Part shown: in pieces, positions 47,124-59,791 of the stretch
How the letters are laid out: each line of letters begins with the position of its first letter
How positions within the stretch are numbered: position 1 is the stretch's first letter
Source: Plantago major
Lineage: Eukaryota > Streptophyta > Magnoliopsida > Lamiales > Plantaginaceae
Direction of reading: 5' to 3'
Assembly: GCA_026545765.1 (NCBI GenBank)
Contig: CM048840.1
Location: 88,502,877 to 88,566,876, forward strand
Length of the DNA: 64,000 nt
Notes under the pieces: generated by a model
Databases searched by the model: none
Told to the model about the DNA's origin: nothing
Seen by the model: only the letters and a program-made list of their open reading frames with translations
Position numbers and translations under genes: made by a program

Positions 47124-49365
47124 ATGGCTCCAGCTAGAAGACGTACTAGAAGGACAGCTCCAGTAATCCTTAGATCAACAACTTCTAATGTTGGGCCCCG
47201 AAGTCAAGTCCGCAACCGCACCCCACGGGAAGTCAATCCTTTCACAGGAAATCAACGGATCGATGAACTTGATGATAGGGATGGCCTCGAAGCTTCTCTT
47301 TCCACCACGGAACGACGAACGGGACAAAGAACGCCCCAATCCACCAACTCCGCACCGTGACGCAATGATAATACCTGTGTCACTGCCGACGGTCTGCTGG
47401 CCGGATACAATGAAGCTCAAATTCAACTTTTGCAAGCCGCCCTATTACTAAGGACCCAACCTCAATTAGGGCCAGGCGTGAACCTCCCAGACAACTCTAA
47501 CCACGCACCACGAAGAAGCGCTCCCGTATTGCCAATCCAGAATCAACCCCAAGTAACAACAGATCATGTGGTAGAATCTAGAGGACCCCCGAACTCTCGA
47601 AATACCGATCGGTCCGAAAGTCTCAGAGCCTCAAGCCATAGAGCCTCGGGAGACTTACGAAACATGCTAAATCATCGGGCTCGGAGTAATTTGCACTTGA
47701 GAAACAATCGGAGGACAAGTAGAGAGGGGAACATGGGAGTCGGTGAGAGAACACGTCGTGACACAACTCCTTCTCGAACCACCGTGCAAAATTGGCAACG
47801 TCAAGATGACGGGAGAAGGGACCACTGGGAGCAATACGACGAGGAGAACGAAACTCTCAATGGGTACCGGGGCGACACTCCACCCCAAAACCATCCCCGC
47901 CATAGACGATTCCGTAATGAAAGAATACAGTCGCCAGCTAGGATGAATAGGAATGATGATTATCGAGACCACAGAAGGGGAAGCCGAGATAGAGGAAGGG
48001 AACATCATCGAAACCGAACCAGGTCAAGGTCTGCCGGGACTCATAGGGGGGACAGGCACATGGATGAAACCGAACAAATTAAAGAACAGATAAGGATCCA
48101 TGAAGCTGCCCTAGAATTGGAACGGTCAAAGCTAGAAACACTTACACATGCAAGAGATATCATGAAATATGGAAGGATCCTGAATCCTCTTTGCCAAGCT
48201 ATGAGGGACACCGAACTCCCTCCGGGGAGGAGTGCCCCGAGTTCTAAGGAAACGTATGAGGGAATCACATGCCCAATAGATCACCGAATTCGTTTTGAGG
48301 CATCTCTGGGAGGCATGGGAGTACCGGACAATGTAAAGGCACAGTTATTTCCCAACACCCTCTACGGACCCGCAATGACTTGGTGGAAGCACCTCCGGCC
48401 CAATACTATAACATCCTGGGACCAGATGATCGCCAAGTTCACTCTGCGATTCGAGAACTTCCTCGAAACAATTTCGTCCAAATACCACCGGTAAATTGTG
48501 CAAAAGGAACATGAAATCTTGAGATCGTTTGTCAAAAGGTTTGAACAAGCAGCTGTCCTCGTTGAGTCACACCCCATCAAAGATCGAGTATTCCACATGG
48601 GTGAGAACACCAACAACGCTTCATTCCGCTACACGATTGTTGATGCAGAAATAACCACCGAACGAGAGTTGAATGAGGTAATCAAAAAATTCTTAAGCAC
48701 ACACGAAACCCTCGACAAAATGGTAGTGAGAGCCGAGGTCAAGAAGGCAAAATCAGTACCAGATAACACAAGGTTGGGAAACCAACATTTCGAGCAAAAG
48801 CGGAAAGGTGACAGAAGAGGAAGGGTTGTGGAAAGAAGAAGATCTCCCCGAAAAGTTTACATAAACTACGCTGATCTAAAAGCCCCCAAGGAACAAATCT
48901 TGACCATCATGCAAAGTCAAGGCTTCCCAATCCAGTGCCCCCCCAAGCACAGGGAAACCAGGTTCACCAGGAACTCGAATGAATACTGTCACTTCCACCT
49001 ACAGACGGGACACTCCACTGGAAAATGCACGCACCTCAGGCAGGAAATCCAGAGGTTGATCGAAATGGGATATTTGCAAGAATACATCATGAGAAAGCCC
49101 GAGGGCACCGACCAATGCGAAGTCGGGCAAAGGTACCAGTCCAATGATCCGCGTGGTGCAAGGGACCGGAGAAATGCATCTCCCCGTCGTTCTCCTCCCA
49201 GAGGGTCTAGCCCTAGGCACAACAGAGATAAAAGACCCGCTCCAATCAAGGGACGCTCGTTTAGCCCAAGAAGACAATCAGTGTTACCCGGACCACCGAG
49301 CCCGAGAGGACGCCGAGAGACTAGAAGATCCCCAAGTCCGGCACGAGAGAACATGAGGGTAGCAT
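47124..49365 (+). pseudogene. Gypsy gag with capsid and zinc-knuckle-like motif
   Basis: One frame starts at ATG 47124 (MAPARRRTRRTAP) and runs through gag into protease and RT, with in-frame stops TGA at 47358-47360 and TAA at 48492-48494. The N-terminal third is Arg/Asn/Gly-rich. The retrotransposon gag (capsid) block is near 48270-48560 (LYGPAMTWWKHLRPNTITSW, then LRSFVKRFEQAA). A Tat-type CHFHLQTGHSTGKCTHLR motif at about 48987-49040 stands in for the zinc knuckle and is followed by EIQRLIEMGYLQEYI. A basic Ser/Pro/Arg linker follows to about 49365. The product would be the particle protein. Confidence 0.85.
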
Positions 49366-51655
49366 ACGTCGAAACTCAACCAGCTTACATAGATGATAAC
49401 CCGGTCCGTTTTGGAAGAATACTTAGCATTGTAGGAGGACCTACTGGAGGAGACAGTAGGAATGCCCGAGAAGCCATGGCGAGATCACTAAGAAACTCGG
49501 ATGAGAAATCCGTCAATATGGTGGCTCCCGACACCAACGTGATCACCTTTGACGAATCTGAAGCACCCCCTCCATGCAAGGGAGAAGGATTGGTCCATGA
49601 CCCGGATGTCCCCTTAGTGGTGGAAATGGACATAGCAGGTTATGAGATCACAAAGGTATTAATCGATACCGGTGCCTCCTCTAACATCCTCTTCATGAGC
49701 ACTGTCCGGAAAATGGAAATGAGTTTGAGAGGATTGTTACCAGTGACAACGGACCTCGTTGGCTTTGGAGGAAACCGGATCAGACCAAGAGGAATCCTGT
49801 ATCTCTCGGTTTCCATGGGAAAAGCTCCCCTCAGGATTACTCACCAAGTCCCTTTTGTTGTCACCGAGGCAGGTTGCGAATACAACATAATTATGGGGAG
49901 ACCGGCTCTAAATCAATTCAAAGTAGTGGTGTCAACCTTCCACCTAAGGATGAAGTTTCCCACCGCAGCAGGCATCGGATCCCTTAGTGGAGATCGGAGA
50001 AGAGCATGGGAATGCTACACTCTCTCTACTAGAAGGGCGTCGCGACCTTTTAGGAGTGAACATGATATAAGGAGAGAAGAAGATGACCGGAGAACAAAGA
50101 AACAGTGCCTCTTTATCCAACAAGAAAGCCGAAGGAAGAGGCGAGAAAGACCTCCCGGGAAAGGAATTAACTGGTTGAAAATGGGCGTAGAGAAAAAGAA
50201 AATGGCCGCAACGGCCAAGGAGTGCGAGGATAGAATCGATGAATATCAAGTCATTCCCCCTGAACCACCTGGTGAAACGCCGACCAAAAGCTTCTTTCAT
50301 GAGAATCGGATGGCCCCCCATGAAGACGTCTTAGAAATCCCAATTGAAGAAGGATATCCCGAAAAAACAGTGAAAATCGGCTCGGAAATGGACGCAGAAA
50401 CAACCATCAAAATGATTGCCTTCTTAAGAAAGAATGCCGATGTTTTTGCCTGGGGAACTGAAGATCTGAGCGGTATAGATCCTCGAGTCATGGTACACGA
50501 ACTCCACGTTGATCCAAATGTCCGACCCATTCGACAGAAGAAGAGAGACCATGGTCCCGTCCACAACAAGATCATCGCGGATGAGGTAGAACGACTACTC
50601 AAGGCAGGACACATCGAGGAGGTTCATTACTCTGATTGGATGTGCAATGTGGTCCTAGTAGAGAAGAGTCCGGAAAAATGGAGGATGTGCAATGACTTCA
50701 CCAGTCTCAACCGTTTCTGCCCAAAGGATCCCTATCCCCTGCCAGAATTGATCAATTGGTAGATTCAACTACCGGATGTGCACTGTTAAGTTTCATGGAT
50801 GCTTTTCAAGGCTTCTATCAGATCAAGATGGCTGAGCATGATATCGAAAAGACCGCTTTTATCACCGCAGGAGGAGTATATTGTTTCAAGGTCATGCCAT
50901 TCGGCCTACGAAACGCTGGCGCCACCTACCAAAGATTGTTGAACCAAATGTTCAAAGAAGAGATTGGCAAATCAATGGACGTTTATGTAGATGACATGCT
51001 AGTAAAAAGCAAGGATACATCTGATCACATCCCCCATCTGGAAAGATGTTTTGCCATAGTATGAAAATACAGAATGAAACTCAATCCAGCCAAATGCACA
51101 TTTGGAGTAACTGGAGGAAAATTCTTGGGGTACATGGTGACACAGAGAGGGATCGAGGCAAACCCAGAAAAGATAAAAGCCATATTGGATCTTCCACATC
51201 CGGAGAAACTCAGGGACGTTAAGAGACTCATAGGGAAGGTTATATCCCTTAGCCGCTTCATTTCCAGATCAGCTGAAAAGAATCTCCCTTTTTTCAAAAT
51301 CCTAAGAAAAAATGGACAAGTTTGAATGGAACAATGAGTGTAAGGAGGCATTTGAGAGCTTGAAGCTCTATTTATCCTCCCCGCCTCTACTTTCCAAACC
51401 AGAAGAAGGAGAGCTATTGTACATCTATCTCGCCATCACTCCTGAAGTGGTGAGTTCCGTCCTGGTGCGCATACAGAAGAACGAACACCTTCCGGTGTAC
51501 TACCTGAGTAAAGTACTGGGAGCGGCGGAGAAAAACTAAAAGGAAATAGAGAAGTATGCCTATTGCCTAGTAGAGGCCTCCAGGAAGCTCAAGCCATACT
51601 TCCGTTCCCACAAGATAGTGGTCCTCACGAACCAGCCGCTGAACAGGTCTTAGGT
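49366..51655 (+). pseudogene. Gypsy protease, reverse transcriptase and first RNase H
   Basis: Protease has VLIDTGASSNILF (about 49653-49690) and NIIMGRPALNQF. RT starts around 50500 (VRPIRQKKRDHGPVHN), with KWRMCNDFTSLNRFCPKD. A frameshift at about 50742 precedes FMDAFQGFYQIKM and MPFGLRNAGATYQRL. The catalytic YVDDML is at 50984-51001. In-frame TGA at 51062-51064 replaces what is normally Arg. Another shift lies near 51305. RNase H follows (EWNNECKEAFESLK, LPVYYLSKVLGAAEKN, then a TAA, then YAYCLVEASRKLKPYFRSH). This gives the Ty3-gypsy order. The region is not translatable as a whole. Confidence 0.9.
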
Positions 51656-53759
51656 GACGCCTCGAAGTCAGGAAGGTTGGCTAAATGGACAATTGAGTTA
51701 GGAGATCATACGATCGAATATCAAGCTCCATCTGCCAAAAAAGCCCAGGTCCTGGCTGATTTCCTAGCCGAATATCCGGGGAACACGGAACCTCAAAAAG
51801 ATAAAAATGAGCAAGCCTCCAGTGATGCCCTGAAAGACATTTCACCAACAAGCCAGGCTTTGATATTAACAACGGAAGTGGCTGGATTGGATATTCAAAA
51901 ATGTCAGGAAATCGATCCCGTGGCAGAATGGATTATCGCTGAAAAAGAAATTCCTAGGATACCTCCCCCACCAGAAGGAGAGCCGCCCGTGACCGCCCTA
52001 AAACATAAATCGACCCTCCAAGTGGCTTTTATCCCAAAAGAACTCGGTCCAGAAGAAAAGGACATATGGGAACTTTATGTGGACGGTTCATCGGCCGCAC
52101 ATGCTGGTGGAACGGGGTTATTACTAATCAGCCCAGAAAGAGCCCAGATGGAATATGCTATCCGCTTAACATTTCCAGTAACAAACAATGAAGCTGAGTA
52201 TGAGGCTCTGATAGCAGGAATGAAGATGGCCAAGTCAGTCATGGCCAAAAAACTCAAAGCTTACTCCGACTCTCAGCTAGTCACGGAACAGTACTCGGGC
52301 AAATTTACGACAAAGCTTCAATGATCAAATATCTAAAGGTAGTTAAAGAGTTAGAAAAATCATTCGACATGTTTAGTCTGATCAAGATCAACCGAGCAAA
52401 AAACACCATTGCCGACGGATTATCAAAATGGGCTACGGCCTCCGGAGCTGTTAACACCCGTACGGTGGTCCTTATGACTGCCAATGAATCAGCCCTCACT
52501 GCCGACGAGGTCATAATGAACATAGGCGTCATATCTGACGACAACACTTGGATGAGCGACATCGTGAACTATCTACGGAACGGGATTCTACCCCGTGATT
52601 CAACTGAATCTAGAAGAGTCCAACGCTACTTCCTCTCTGGTACAGACCTATATAGAAAGTCCTATGATGGAACTCACCTCATTGTTCGGGTCCGATGCGA
52701 GGCCGATCAAAGTGTTGAAGGAGATCCATCTAGAAAGTTGCGGAAACCATTCAGGAGGAAGAGCCTTGGCCCAGAAAATTCAGAGAAATGGCTATTATTG
52801 GCCGGCAATGCAAAAGGAAGCTGGAAGATTCTCACGATCATGCTCGGAATGTCAAAGGTTCGCAAGGATCCCCCATCAGCCTGCCATACCAATGATACCA
52901 TCAACTATCCCATGTCCATTCGATCTGTGGGGCATGGACATCGTAAGACCTTTCCCTGTAGGACCCGACGGGAAAAAATTTCTCATTGTGGCCGTAGAAT
53001 ACTTCTCGAAATGGGTAGAAGCCGAGGCAATGGCCTCCATTTCAGAGAATAAGGTCATGGACTTCCTTTGGAAATTATCGTGTCGATTTGGCCTACCACG
53101 AATACTAGTTGCGGACAATGGTCGACAGTTCTCCGGGTATAAGCTCAAAGATTGGTGCGAAGAAATGGGGATCGAACAGCGTTTCACTTCCGTTGGGTAT
53201 CCTCAAGCCAACGGACAAACTGAGGTAACCAATCATACCATCGTCGATAATCTTCAGAAGAGACTGGGAGACGCAAGGAAAGATTGAGTAGATGAATTGG
53301 AGGGAGTACTATGGGCTTATCGTACCACGGCAAGAACGAGCACACAGGAAACTCCGTTCAGTTTGTTGTATGGCTCCGAAGCTGTGATCCCATCCGAATC
53401 TCAATCAACACCTTCCGGATCCAAGGGTACGTTCCTTCAGACAACCACGACAAAAGAGTGTACGACCTCAACATGCTCGAGACCAAAAGAAGTACGGCCC
53501 TAGCTCGAACCTTAGGATACCAAGCTATCATGGCAAGGCCTACAACAAACATGTGAAAAGTAGGGACCTCCAGATTGGAGACTTGGTGCTGCGAAAGGCT
53601 GATATACTAAAACCAACCGGAAAACTCGAACCCAACTGGGAGGGTCCCTACAGAGTCACAAGGGCAAGTATCAATGGGAGCTACGCTTTGGAAAGCATGG
53701 ACGGCAAACCACTCAAGCGTACTTGGAACGCCAAGAATCTGCAGAAGTACTACGCCTAG
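51656..53759 (+). pseudogene. Gypsy second RNase H (archaeal type) and integrase
   Basis: A connecting segment (LAKWTIELGDHTIEYQAP) leads to an added RNase H: LYVDGSSAAHAGGTGLLLIS and TNNEAEYEALIAGMKMAK (about 52072-52230), the archaeal-type domain unique to Tat-lineage elements. After shifts at about 52320 and 52600-52710 comes integrase. It has an HHCC-type finger (HLESCGNH...CSECQRFA), and catalytic D in WGMDIVRPF (about 52930), D in VADNGRQF (about 53108) and E in PQANGQTEV (about 53204-53227). An in-frame TGA lies at 53285-53287. The C-terminal part (53553-53759) ends QIGDLVLRKA ... WNAKNLQKYYA. No chromodomain is seen, which fits a non-chromovirus. Confidence 0.9.
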
Positions 53760-53892
53760 ATCAATTGTAATAGGATCTTTTTAAATATATTATCTTTTGT
53801 CTACCATGTAATCCTACCGTCAGATTATAATGAAGCGTTTATTTTTCTGTCAACTATTTGCAAGAAGAACTGTACGCGCCACTGAAGCCAGA

Positions 53893-54336
53893 CCTTATCT
53901 TAAAGTTCCTCGGACCCAGAGTGTCAGAGAGAAACTCCCTAAGAAACAAAGATCGAGGTGCGGGTTGTCTCGGACCCAAAGTGTCCGAGGTATACCGACG
54001 CTTGAGTAAAAAATTATCTTAAAGTTCCTCGGACCCAAAGTGTCAGAGAGAAACTCCCTAAGAAACAAAGATCGAGGTGCGGGTTGTCTCGGACCCAAAG
54101 TGTCCAAGGTATACAAACGCTCGAGTAAAAAATTATCTTAAAGTTCCTCGGACCTAGAGTGTCAGAGAGAAACTCCCTAAGAAACAAAGATCGAGGTGCG
54201 GGTTGTCTCGGACCCAAAGTGTCCGAAGTATACCGACGCTCGACTCAAAAAATTATCTTAAAGTTCCTCGGACCCAGAGTGTCAGAGAGAAACTCCCTAA
54301 GAAACAAAGATCGAGGTGCGGATTGTCTCGGACCCA
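53893..54336 (+). repeat. ~120-bp tandem array (4 copies) in the gypsy 3' region
   Basis: Units start AAAGTTCCTCGGACCCAGAG at 53902, 54021, 54140 and 54260 (period 119-120) and are over 90% identical. Each contains CTCGGACCCAAAGTGTCCGAG-type inverted repeats. The last copy is truncated where the second array begins. Frames through it are incidental. Confidence 0.93.
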
Positions 54337-54835
54337 AAGTATCTCAAGGACTTAAAAAGTCTGATACTCACTCACTACGAGCCAAAGCCTCGAGTGAGGA
54401 AAGACCCGAGACCCACAAAGTCCGGGATATTGTTCAAAGTATCTCAAGGACTTAAAAAGTCCGACACTCACTCACTACGAGCCAAAGCCTCGAGTGACGA
54501 AAGACCCGAGACCCACAAAGTCCGGGATATTGTTGAAAGTATCTCAAGGACTTAAAAAGTCCGACACTCACTCACTACGAGCCAAAGCCTCGAGTGACGA
54601 AAGACCCGAGACCCACAAAGTCCGGGATATTGTTCAAAGTGTCTCAAGGACTTAAAAAAGTCCGACACTCAATCACTACGAGCCAAGGCCTCGAGTGACG
54701 AAAGACCCGAGACCCACAAAGTCCGGGATATTGTTCAAAGTGCCTCAGGGACTTAAAAAATCCGACACTCATTTGCCACAAGACGAAGCCTCGAGTAAAA
54801 GAGCCATGATTCACAAAAATCCGGGACATAAAGTA
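54337..54835 (+). repeat. ~100-bp tandem array (5 copies) in the gypsy 3' region
   Basis: Units contain TCTCAAGGACTTAAAAAGTC, CACTCACTACGAGCCAAAGC, GACCCGAGACCCACAAAGTC and CGGGATATTGTTCAAAGT. Starts are at 54341, 54441, 54541, 54641 and 54742 (period 100-101). Divergence increases towards the right edge, as is usual at array borders. It joins the 120-bp array with no spacer. Confidence 0.93.
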
Positions 54836-55071
54836 TCACCGACACAAGAAAATAATGGCAAAAACAAGCATGGGAAAAATAACGGGAAAAGATGCATTTC
54901 ATTTCATCAATTGACCCGGTCATTCAAAGATCTACAAAATTACATCCAAGTCCTAATAAAGATCCAGGAATGACCGATGTTACAATACTTGCAAAGGATA
55001 GGCCAAAAATATGACCCTCCACAAGCCGGAGTAACCCGAATACAAAATATACAAAAAATACTACTTATTAC
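54836..55071 (+). other. Spacer after the tandem arrays
   Basis: Non-coding, A-rich, converging on the 3' end of the antisense gene. It would contain the antisense polyadenylation region. No clear signal can be assigned. Confidence 0.5.
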
Positions 55072-58000
55072 TTAAGCTCCCGGAATGGAGGGATTTTCCC
55101 GTTCCCCAGCATTGCCCTGGCCGGCAGGACCCCCTTCGGCCAAATCATCACCTTCGATAGTAGGAGGAGGAACCAACTTCTCCACCCTTCTCCAAAATTT
55201 CGTGGTTATGACCTTCCCTCCTTCGATCTCAATGTCGGCCTCGACTTGTTCATGATCCTGGATAGGACCGGGAATATCAAGGAACCTGGCGTTACTACCC
55301 CTAAAATTCCTATACTCAAGGATCCCGGCCTCCATCACCTCTGGCAGCCAAGACGGGTAGACAGGAGCAGGAGTACTCTCCATATCCAACCAAGATGCCA
55401 CGACGGGCCAAAATTCGTCTCCACCCATATCCTCGGGCTCTTTGAGTTTGGGGTCGTCCACAGTGGCTCCGTCATGATTAGCTTGGATATCCAACCTATC
55501 ATCCGTAACTTCAAAACCCTCATCCAACAAACCGAGAGATTGAAGCTGGCCAATACAATCGAAAAAGGCCTCCGTCCGAGTAGATCCGGCATCCATCCGG
55601 CTCAGAAAATAGTAGGCATCAGACCTCAAAAAGTCCGTCACAGCCTCCACTCTGGTCGTCTTACACTTGGACACCAAAGCTTCGGCCATTTTGCTCTGGG
55701 CCCGGGCGTGAAGATCGAGCCCCTTATCAGCCCGTTTGGTGGCCATCTTCTCAGACTCGAGGCTTCGCTCAAGTGCAGCCTTCTCGGCCTCTAGCTTCTT
55801 CACTTAGCCTCAGACTCCTCCAGCAATTTCTTATATTTGGCAGAGCCATCATCCTCCGCCTCCTTCAAAGCCACAGCATGGGCCGACACCTGCAAAAGAC
55901 CGGAGTCAGCTCTCGTGTCAAAAAAACAAAAACAAAAAAAAAAAAAGAACAAGCAAAGGCAAACTCACCGTGTCAAAATACGTCCGGAACGCGGCCTCAT
56001 GAGCCCGGAGGGCAGTCTCCAAACTCGCAGTCAACTCGGTATGAGAAAGAGCCCGCAACATATTTTGATCTACCGGTGCGGCAAGGCTGGAACCACCGGT
56101 CTTTTGCCTCTTCGACGGCTCCTCTGGCTCCTTCCCCCTCCTCTTACTGGCGGCCCGTGTACTTTCTGCCAACAGCTTTTCACCTTGAGCCTGCACCTGG
56201 CTACGTGTTAGAGGAACAGGGGAAGTAACATGGACCCTCGAACCACCAATGGTGGTCGAGTAACCATGGCCACGGGAGGCTACTTTTGAAACAAATTTAT
56301 GCCCGACACCGCTTCACCGGCTTACTAGACCGGAGCCCTAATAGCTTATGGATTGATGATATTTGCATGGTTCATATCGGGCAATTTTTGGGGCCCGGGC
56401 TTGTATTGGGTTTTCTTGGAGGTTCCTTGCCTTAGCTTCTCAAGCTCGGCGGCCTTCTCCTTGTTTCTCAGCTCCAGAATCCTCTTGGCGGACGACATTA
56501 TCCAATACTCTGCATTCACAAAATAAGTATCAGAAGTCCGACTTCTACTGACTTGAACATTACAGAAAAACAGAGTAACACTTACTTAAATCTTCTTTAT
56601 TATTACAAAAAACGGGGTTAGGAGTTAGTTTGGCGAGCCACATATGTGGCTGGACCGCCAAACCGTACGGGTAAAAAAGTGTGGGATCCCCCCGTCTACC
56701 CCCAGCACGGCGGCCTCTTCATATTTGAGACCCGGATCAGTGTCATGACGAAGACTTGCTGAGCCCCGGGTCCCAATCAGAGGAAATATCTTTTCCGTCA
56801 CGAACTGTTCTTCTCCGGTCGCGGTACGAATCACCTGCTCTTCAGTAAACTCCAACGGCCTCAACGACTTCAACCACGCCGGGACCTTTTTCAGAGCCAA
56901 GGCCTGAAACTTGTGTCTTCGAAAATTCAGGGGCAGATTCCAGTCCCCGGATGGATGTTTTACATAGAAATATTTGGGCCACCATTTGTACCCATGTGAA
57001 CTCTCGTAACCATCCAAAAATTTATACCCCCGACGAGCATTGAAATAATAGAAAGGAATCCCGGGGCTAGTAGCAAGAGTGAAGGCCTCCAACATTTTGT
57101 CATAACGGAACTCCTCGCCCTTTAGAGCCAAAATGACACCCATACACATAATAGTACCAAGGGCGTTGAGTCAGGTTGTGCATACCGGGTGAAACGGAAA
57201 AAGTCCGCTATTGGATCAATCATGGGAAGCCTCCATCCACATTTAAAAGCCCGTACATGAAAGGTCATGTAACCCTTGGGCGGATTGTACAAGGTATCAT
57301 TAGGTCCCGGGATAACTATCTCATAATCTTCCGGGATATCGTAAACCGCTCGAAGTTTGACGATGTCCCGAGGTTTCAGGCTGGAAGTACAAATAGGGAT
57401 TAAGCCATCATCATTTTGCTCCGCCTCGGGCCTTAGTCCCAAAATAGGTCCGGTCCTGTAAGATTTCATCTCCTTGGCCGACATCCTCCTTGACGGTTTA
57501 CTTGGCCGCTGAGTTACACCTTCGGCTACCACCACCAAAGCCCGACAAGGATTAACACCTTGAGGCTCCTCCTCGTCCTCTCCATCATCTCCGGCCTCTT
57601 CTTCATCAGAATCCATGATATTAATGTTTTCATTCCCCCCGCCACCGCTTGAACTAGCCCGCTCACCAGATCTGCGTCTTTCACCGGCCACTCCTTCCTC
57701 ATCAGATTCCGATCCCCAAGAATCCTCGGACGAGCTCCCATCTGATGAGTCCGACGAAGACGAATCACCACTAGACGGATCATCCTCTGAGGCAGCCGCC
57801 TCTGAATGAGCCTCGGGATCTGCAGGCGGGTCGCTCGGGCCGGTCCTACTCCTCATAGGGGGGTTCGAGTCAAAAGACAGTGGTGACTCACTGCCTTCCC
57901 GAGAAAAAGGTTCCTCTATCAACGGAGCGTGCGCCGTCTGCACAGTTGCGGATGAACTCCCAGCTTCAAAATCAGGAATGGATCCGTCTGCATAAGGGGT

Positions 58001-58326
58001 AGCTCTAAAATTGTACCCGATACTGGCGTACGAAAATAGAGGATATGGGTTCCTCGGATGAATAGGCCCCGGAGGAATAACGGTTGTCGGACGAGGTTCG
58101 GGATCCACCTACTCAATCCTTGCACCAGAAGATCCTACCAAGGTTTGCGATTCCGGGCGCCTAGAAATAACTCCCACCAGTTCGACTTCAGATGGGGACG
58201 GCGGTCCTTCATCCACCTCAGAGCTTTGGTCAGAGTCCAGGTTAATTATGGAGCCGGTCAGATAACTTCCCCCTCATTTGCAAAAAGATCACCCAAGTCG
58301 CTAGCATGGTTCGACATACCGAAATG
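55072..58326 (-). pseudogene. Antisense gene of the Tat-type gypsy element (putative gypsy-type transposon domain)
   Basis: Runs opposite to gag-pol. A 5'-UTR intron is likely (donor GTAAGT near 58492; acceptor TTTTATTCCTGTAG near 58360). The start may be at 58315 (MSNHASDLGD), soon followed by a stop or shift. The main frame 58108-57122 has an acidic Ser/Asp/Glu stretch and then the conserved block LKPRDIVKLRAVYDIPEDYE ... PKGYMTFHVRAFKCGWRLPM, which resembles the 'putative gypsy type transposon' domain of Tat antisense ORFs. It continues in another frame at 57149-56625 (YKWWPKYFYV), then exons with MSSAKRILELRNKEKAAELE (about 56500), a coiled coil and nuclear-type basic KRRGKEPEEPSKRQK. An intron at 55968-55890 precedes the last coiled-coil exon (55803-55072). 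Function is unknown. Confidence 0.75.
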
Positions 58327-58644
58327 ACGACGAAAAGGACCGAGATGGGGAGTCTACAGGAATAAAAGAAACGATTTAAATAAAACTAAGCCCCAACCTC
58401 GGTCCTCTACCCTATTTTTTGTCTACAGACCTACGGACCGACAAAAGAAATAAGGGCCGACAGAAATAAAACGCCATAATAAAGGAGAACTTACTTGTTT
58501 CAAGGAAATAGCAGTGGATCTCAGACTACAGACAAGCTCGCGGGCACACAGGGGCTTCTCTCACAAGATGGACGACGGTCTCTTTATCTCTCTAGGTAAA
58601 TTTTCGCGAAAGTAAAAAGTACGAAAATGACGGACAATCAGGGG

Positions 58645-58653
58645 TATTTATAG
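58645..58653 (-). promoter_or_regulatory. TATA box of the antisense gene
   Basis: CTATAAATA on the minus strand, in a G+C-richer context than the surrounding sequence. A transcript starting about 30 bases downstream would cover the leader, the candidate 5'-UTR intron and the antisense frames. Confidence 0.6.
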
Positions 58654-58659
58654 AGCATC

Positions 58660-59132
58660 GGGCGGTAACCAGGCCCATGGGCCCTCGATCCAACCGTCGC
58701 ATCGATCCACGAGATTGTAATGATTACAAATCAAACCGGCCTAAATCATTCTAAAAATGTCGGAATCACGATTGGGATCGAATTATTTAAACCGAATTAC
58801 ATTGCAAATTCAGATGACGGGTCTTTACGCAATTATGACGGACCATTAAACCCACAGGCAAAAGCCCGACTTCAGCAACAGACAATTCAAGTTTCATTTC
58901 AGTGATATTCATAAAAAGTACACTTTTTAAGGCCCGAGGCCCATACAACGGGAAAATACTTCTACAAATTGGACATTACAAATAACAAACGGGGCATACC
59001 CCACCTCCATTCAATGGCTTCCAGAGTTCGAGCCTTCAGATTCCGAACCGGCAGCTTTAGCCCACGCATGCAAATTTCATCCAACTGGTTTCTCCTCCTA
59101 CCAACCTTATAAACACCACCGCACAAAGGTGA
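58660..59132. other. Gypsy region between two antisense units
   Basis: No supported frame. It probably contains the promoter-proximal sequence of the antisense gene and the 3' end of a second antisense unit. Confidence 0.4.
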
Positions 59133-59760
59133 TCACTTTCGGATCGAGAATAATAGGATCATCCATGGTCCCGAACCGTAATAGACCGGATGTCTCTCCC
59201 ACAAGCACAATATATCCAAAGGTTTGCATTTAGGATCACCCGGTTCAGGAAAATCATAGTCCTCCACGACATTCATATTGCCCCAAGTCAATTCACCCAA
59301 GATTAGGTTACTCACGGACCGGCCAGCGATCCTCGCAGATTCCGCCATCCTACGTGCAGATCCCGACATTAGAAAACAAGAAAGGAGGATAAAAAGTAAG
59401 AAAATCGGATTTACCACATCACCTATATATAGTAACATGAAATCACTGCGATCGTCACGCGGTCCTCCATCCAACGGCCGGAAGATTAAGGGACACAGAA
59501 TAATTCGCCTTAAACGCCCGGATCACGCTCGCTTCTCATGGCGATCGTTATTAATCAAGTCCCCACCTTGGCATTTTTTACCAAGCCCGGAACTTGGGGG
59601 GACTAGTATACTGTAACCAAACGAATAATGCCGGCCCATCCCTGAAAACCGAAGAATTTTGAAAGACCCCGGTTCATATGCACCAGAAGAAGGACCTACC
59701 GACTAAAAAATTGTCACGGGCCATTTTCGGACGGAAGGGACGAAAGGAACAAACGGTGAA
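59133..59760 (-). other. Possible second antisense unit in the gypsy element
   Basis: A 113-codon minus-strand frame (59474-59133) contains SARRMAESARIAGRSVSNLI and DYDFPEPGDPKCKPLDI, with a TATA box TATAAATA at 59784-59791 on the same strand upstream. A short frame MARDNFLVG at about 59724 may be a first exon. The composition looks coding, but I recognise no family. It could equally be a duplicated 5' exon of the first antisense gene or chance. Confidence 0.35.
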
Positions 59761-59783
59761 AGCCAGATTTTGAGCTGAGGGAG

Positions 59784-59791
59784 TATTTATA
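59784..59791 (-). promoter_or_regulatory. TATA box, second antisense unit
   Basis: TATAAATA on the minus strand within GTATTTATAAAAAG. It resembles the sequence around the antisense TATA at 58645 (GTATTTATAGAG), which suggests a duplicated promoter. Confidence 0.45.

Noticed and set aside
49944..50321. 125-codon minus-strand frame in the gypsy element
   Set aside because: Shadow of the protease-RT frame on the plus strand; no domain.
53893..54835. CRISPR-like regular repeats
   Set aside because: Units of 100-120 bp repeat head to tail without variable spacers, and the context is a plant retroelement.
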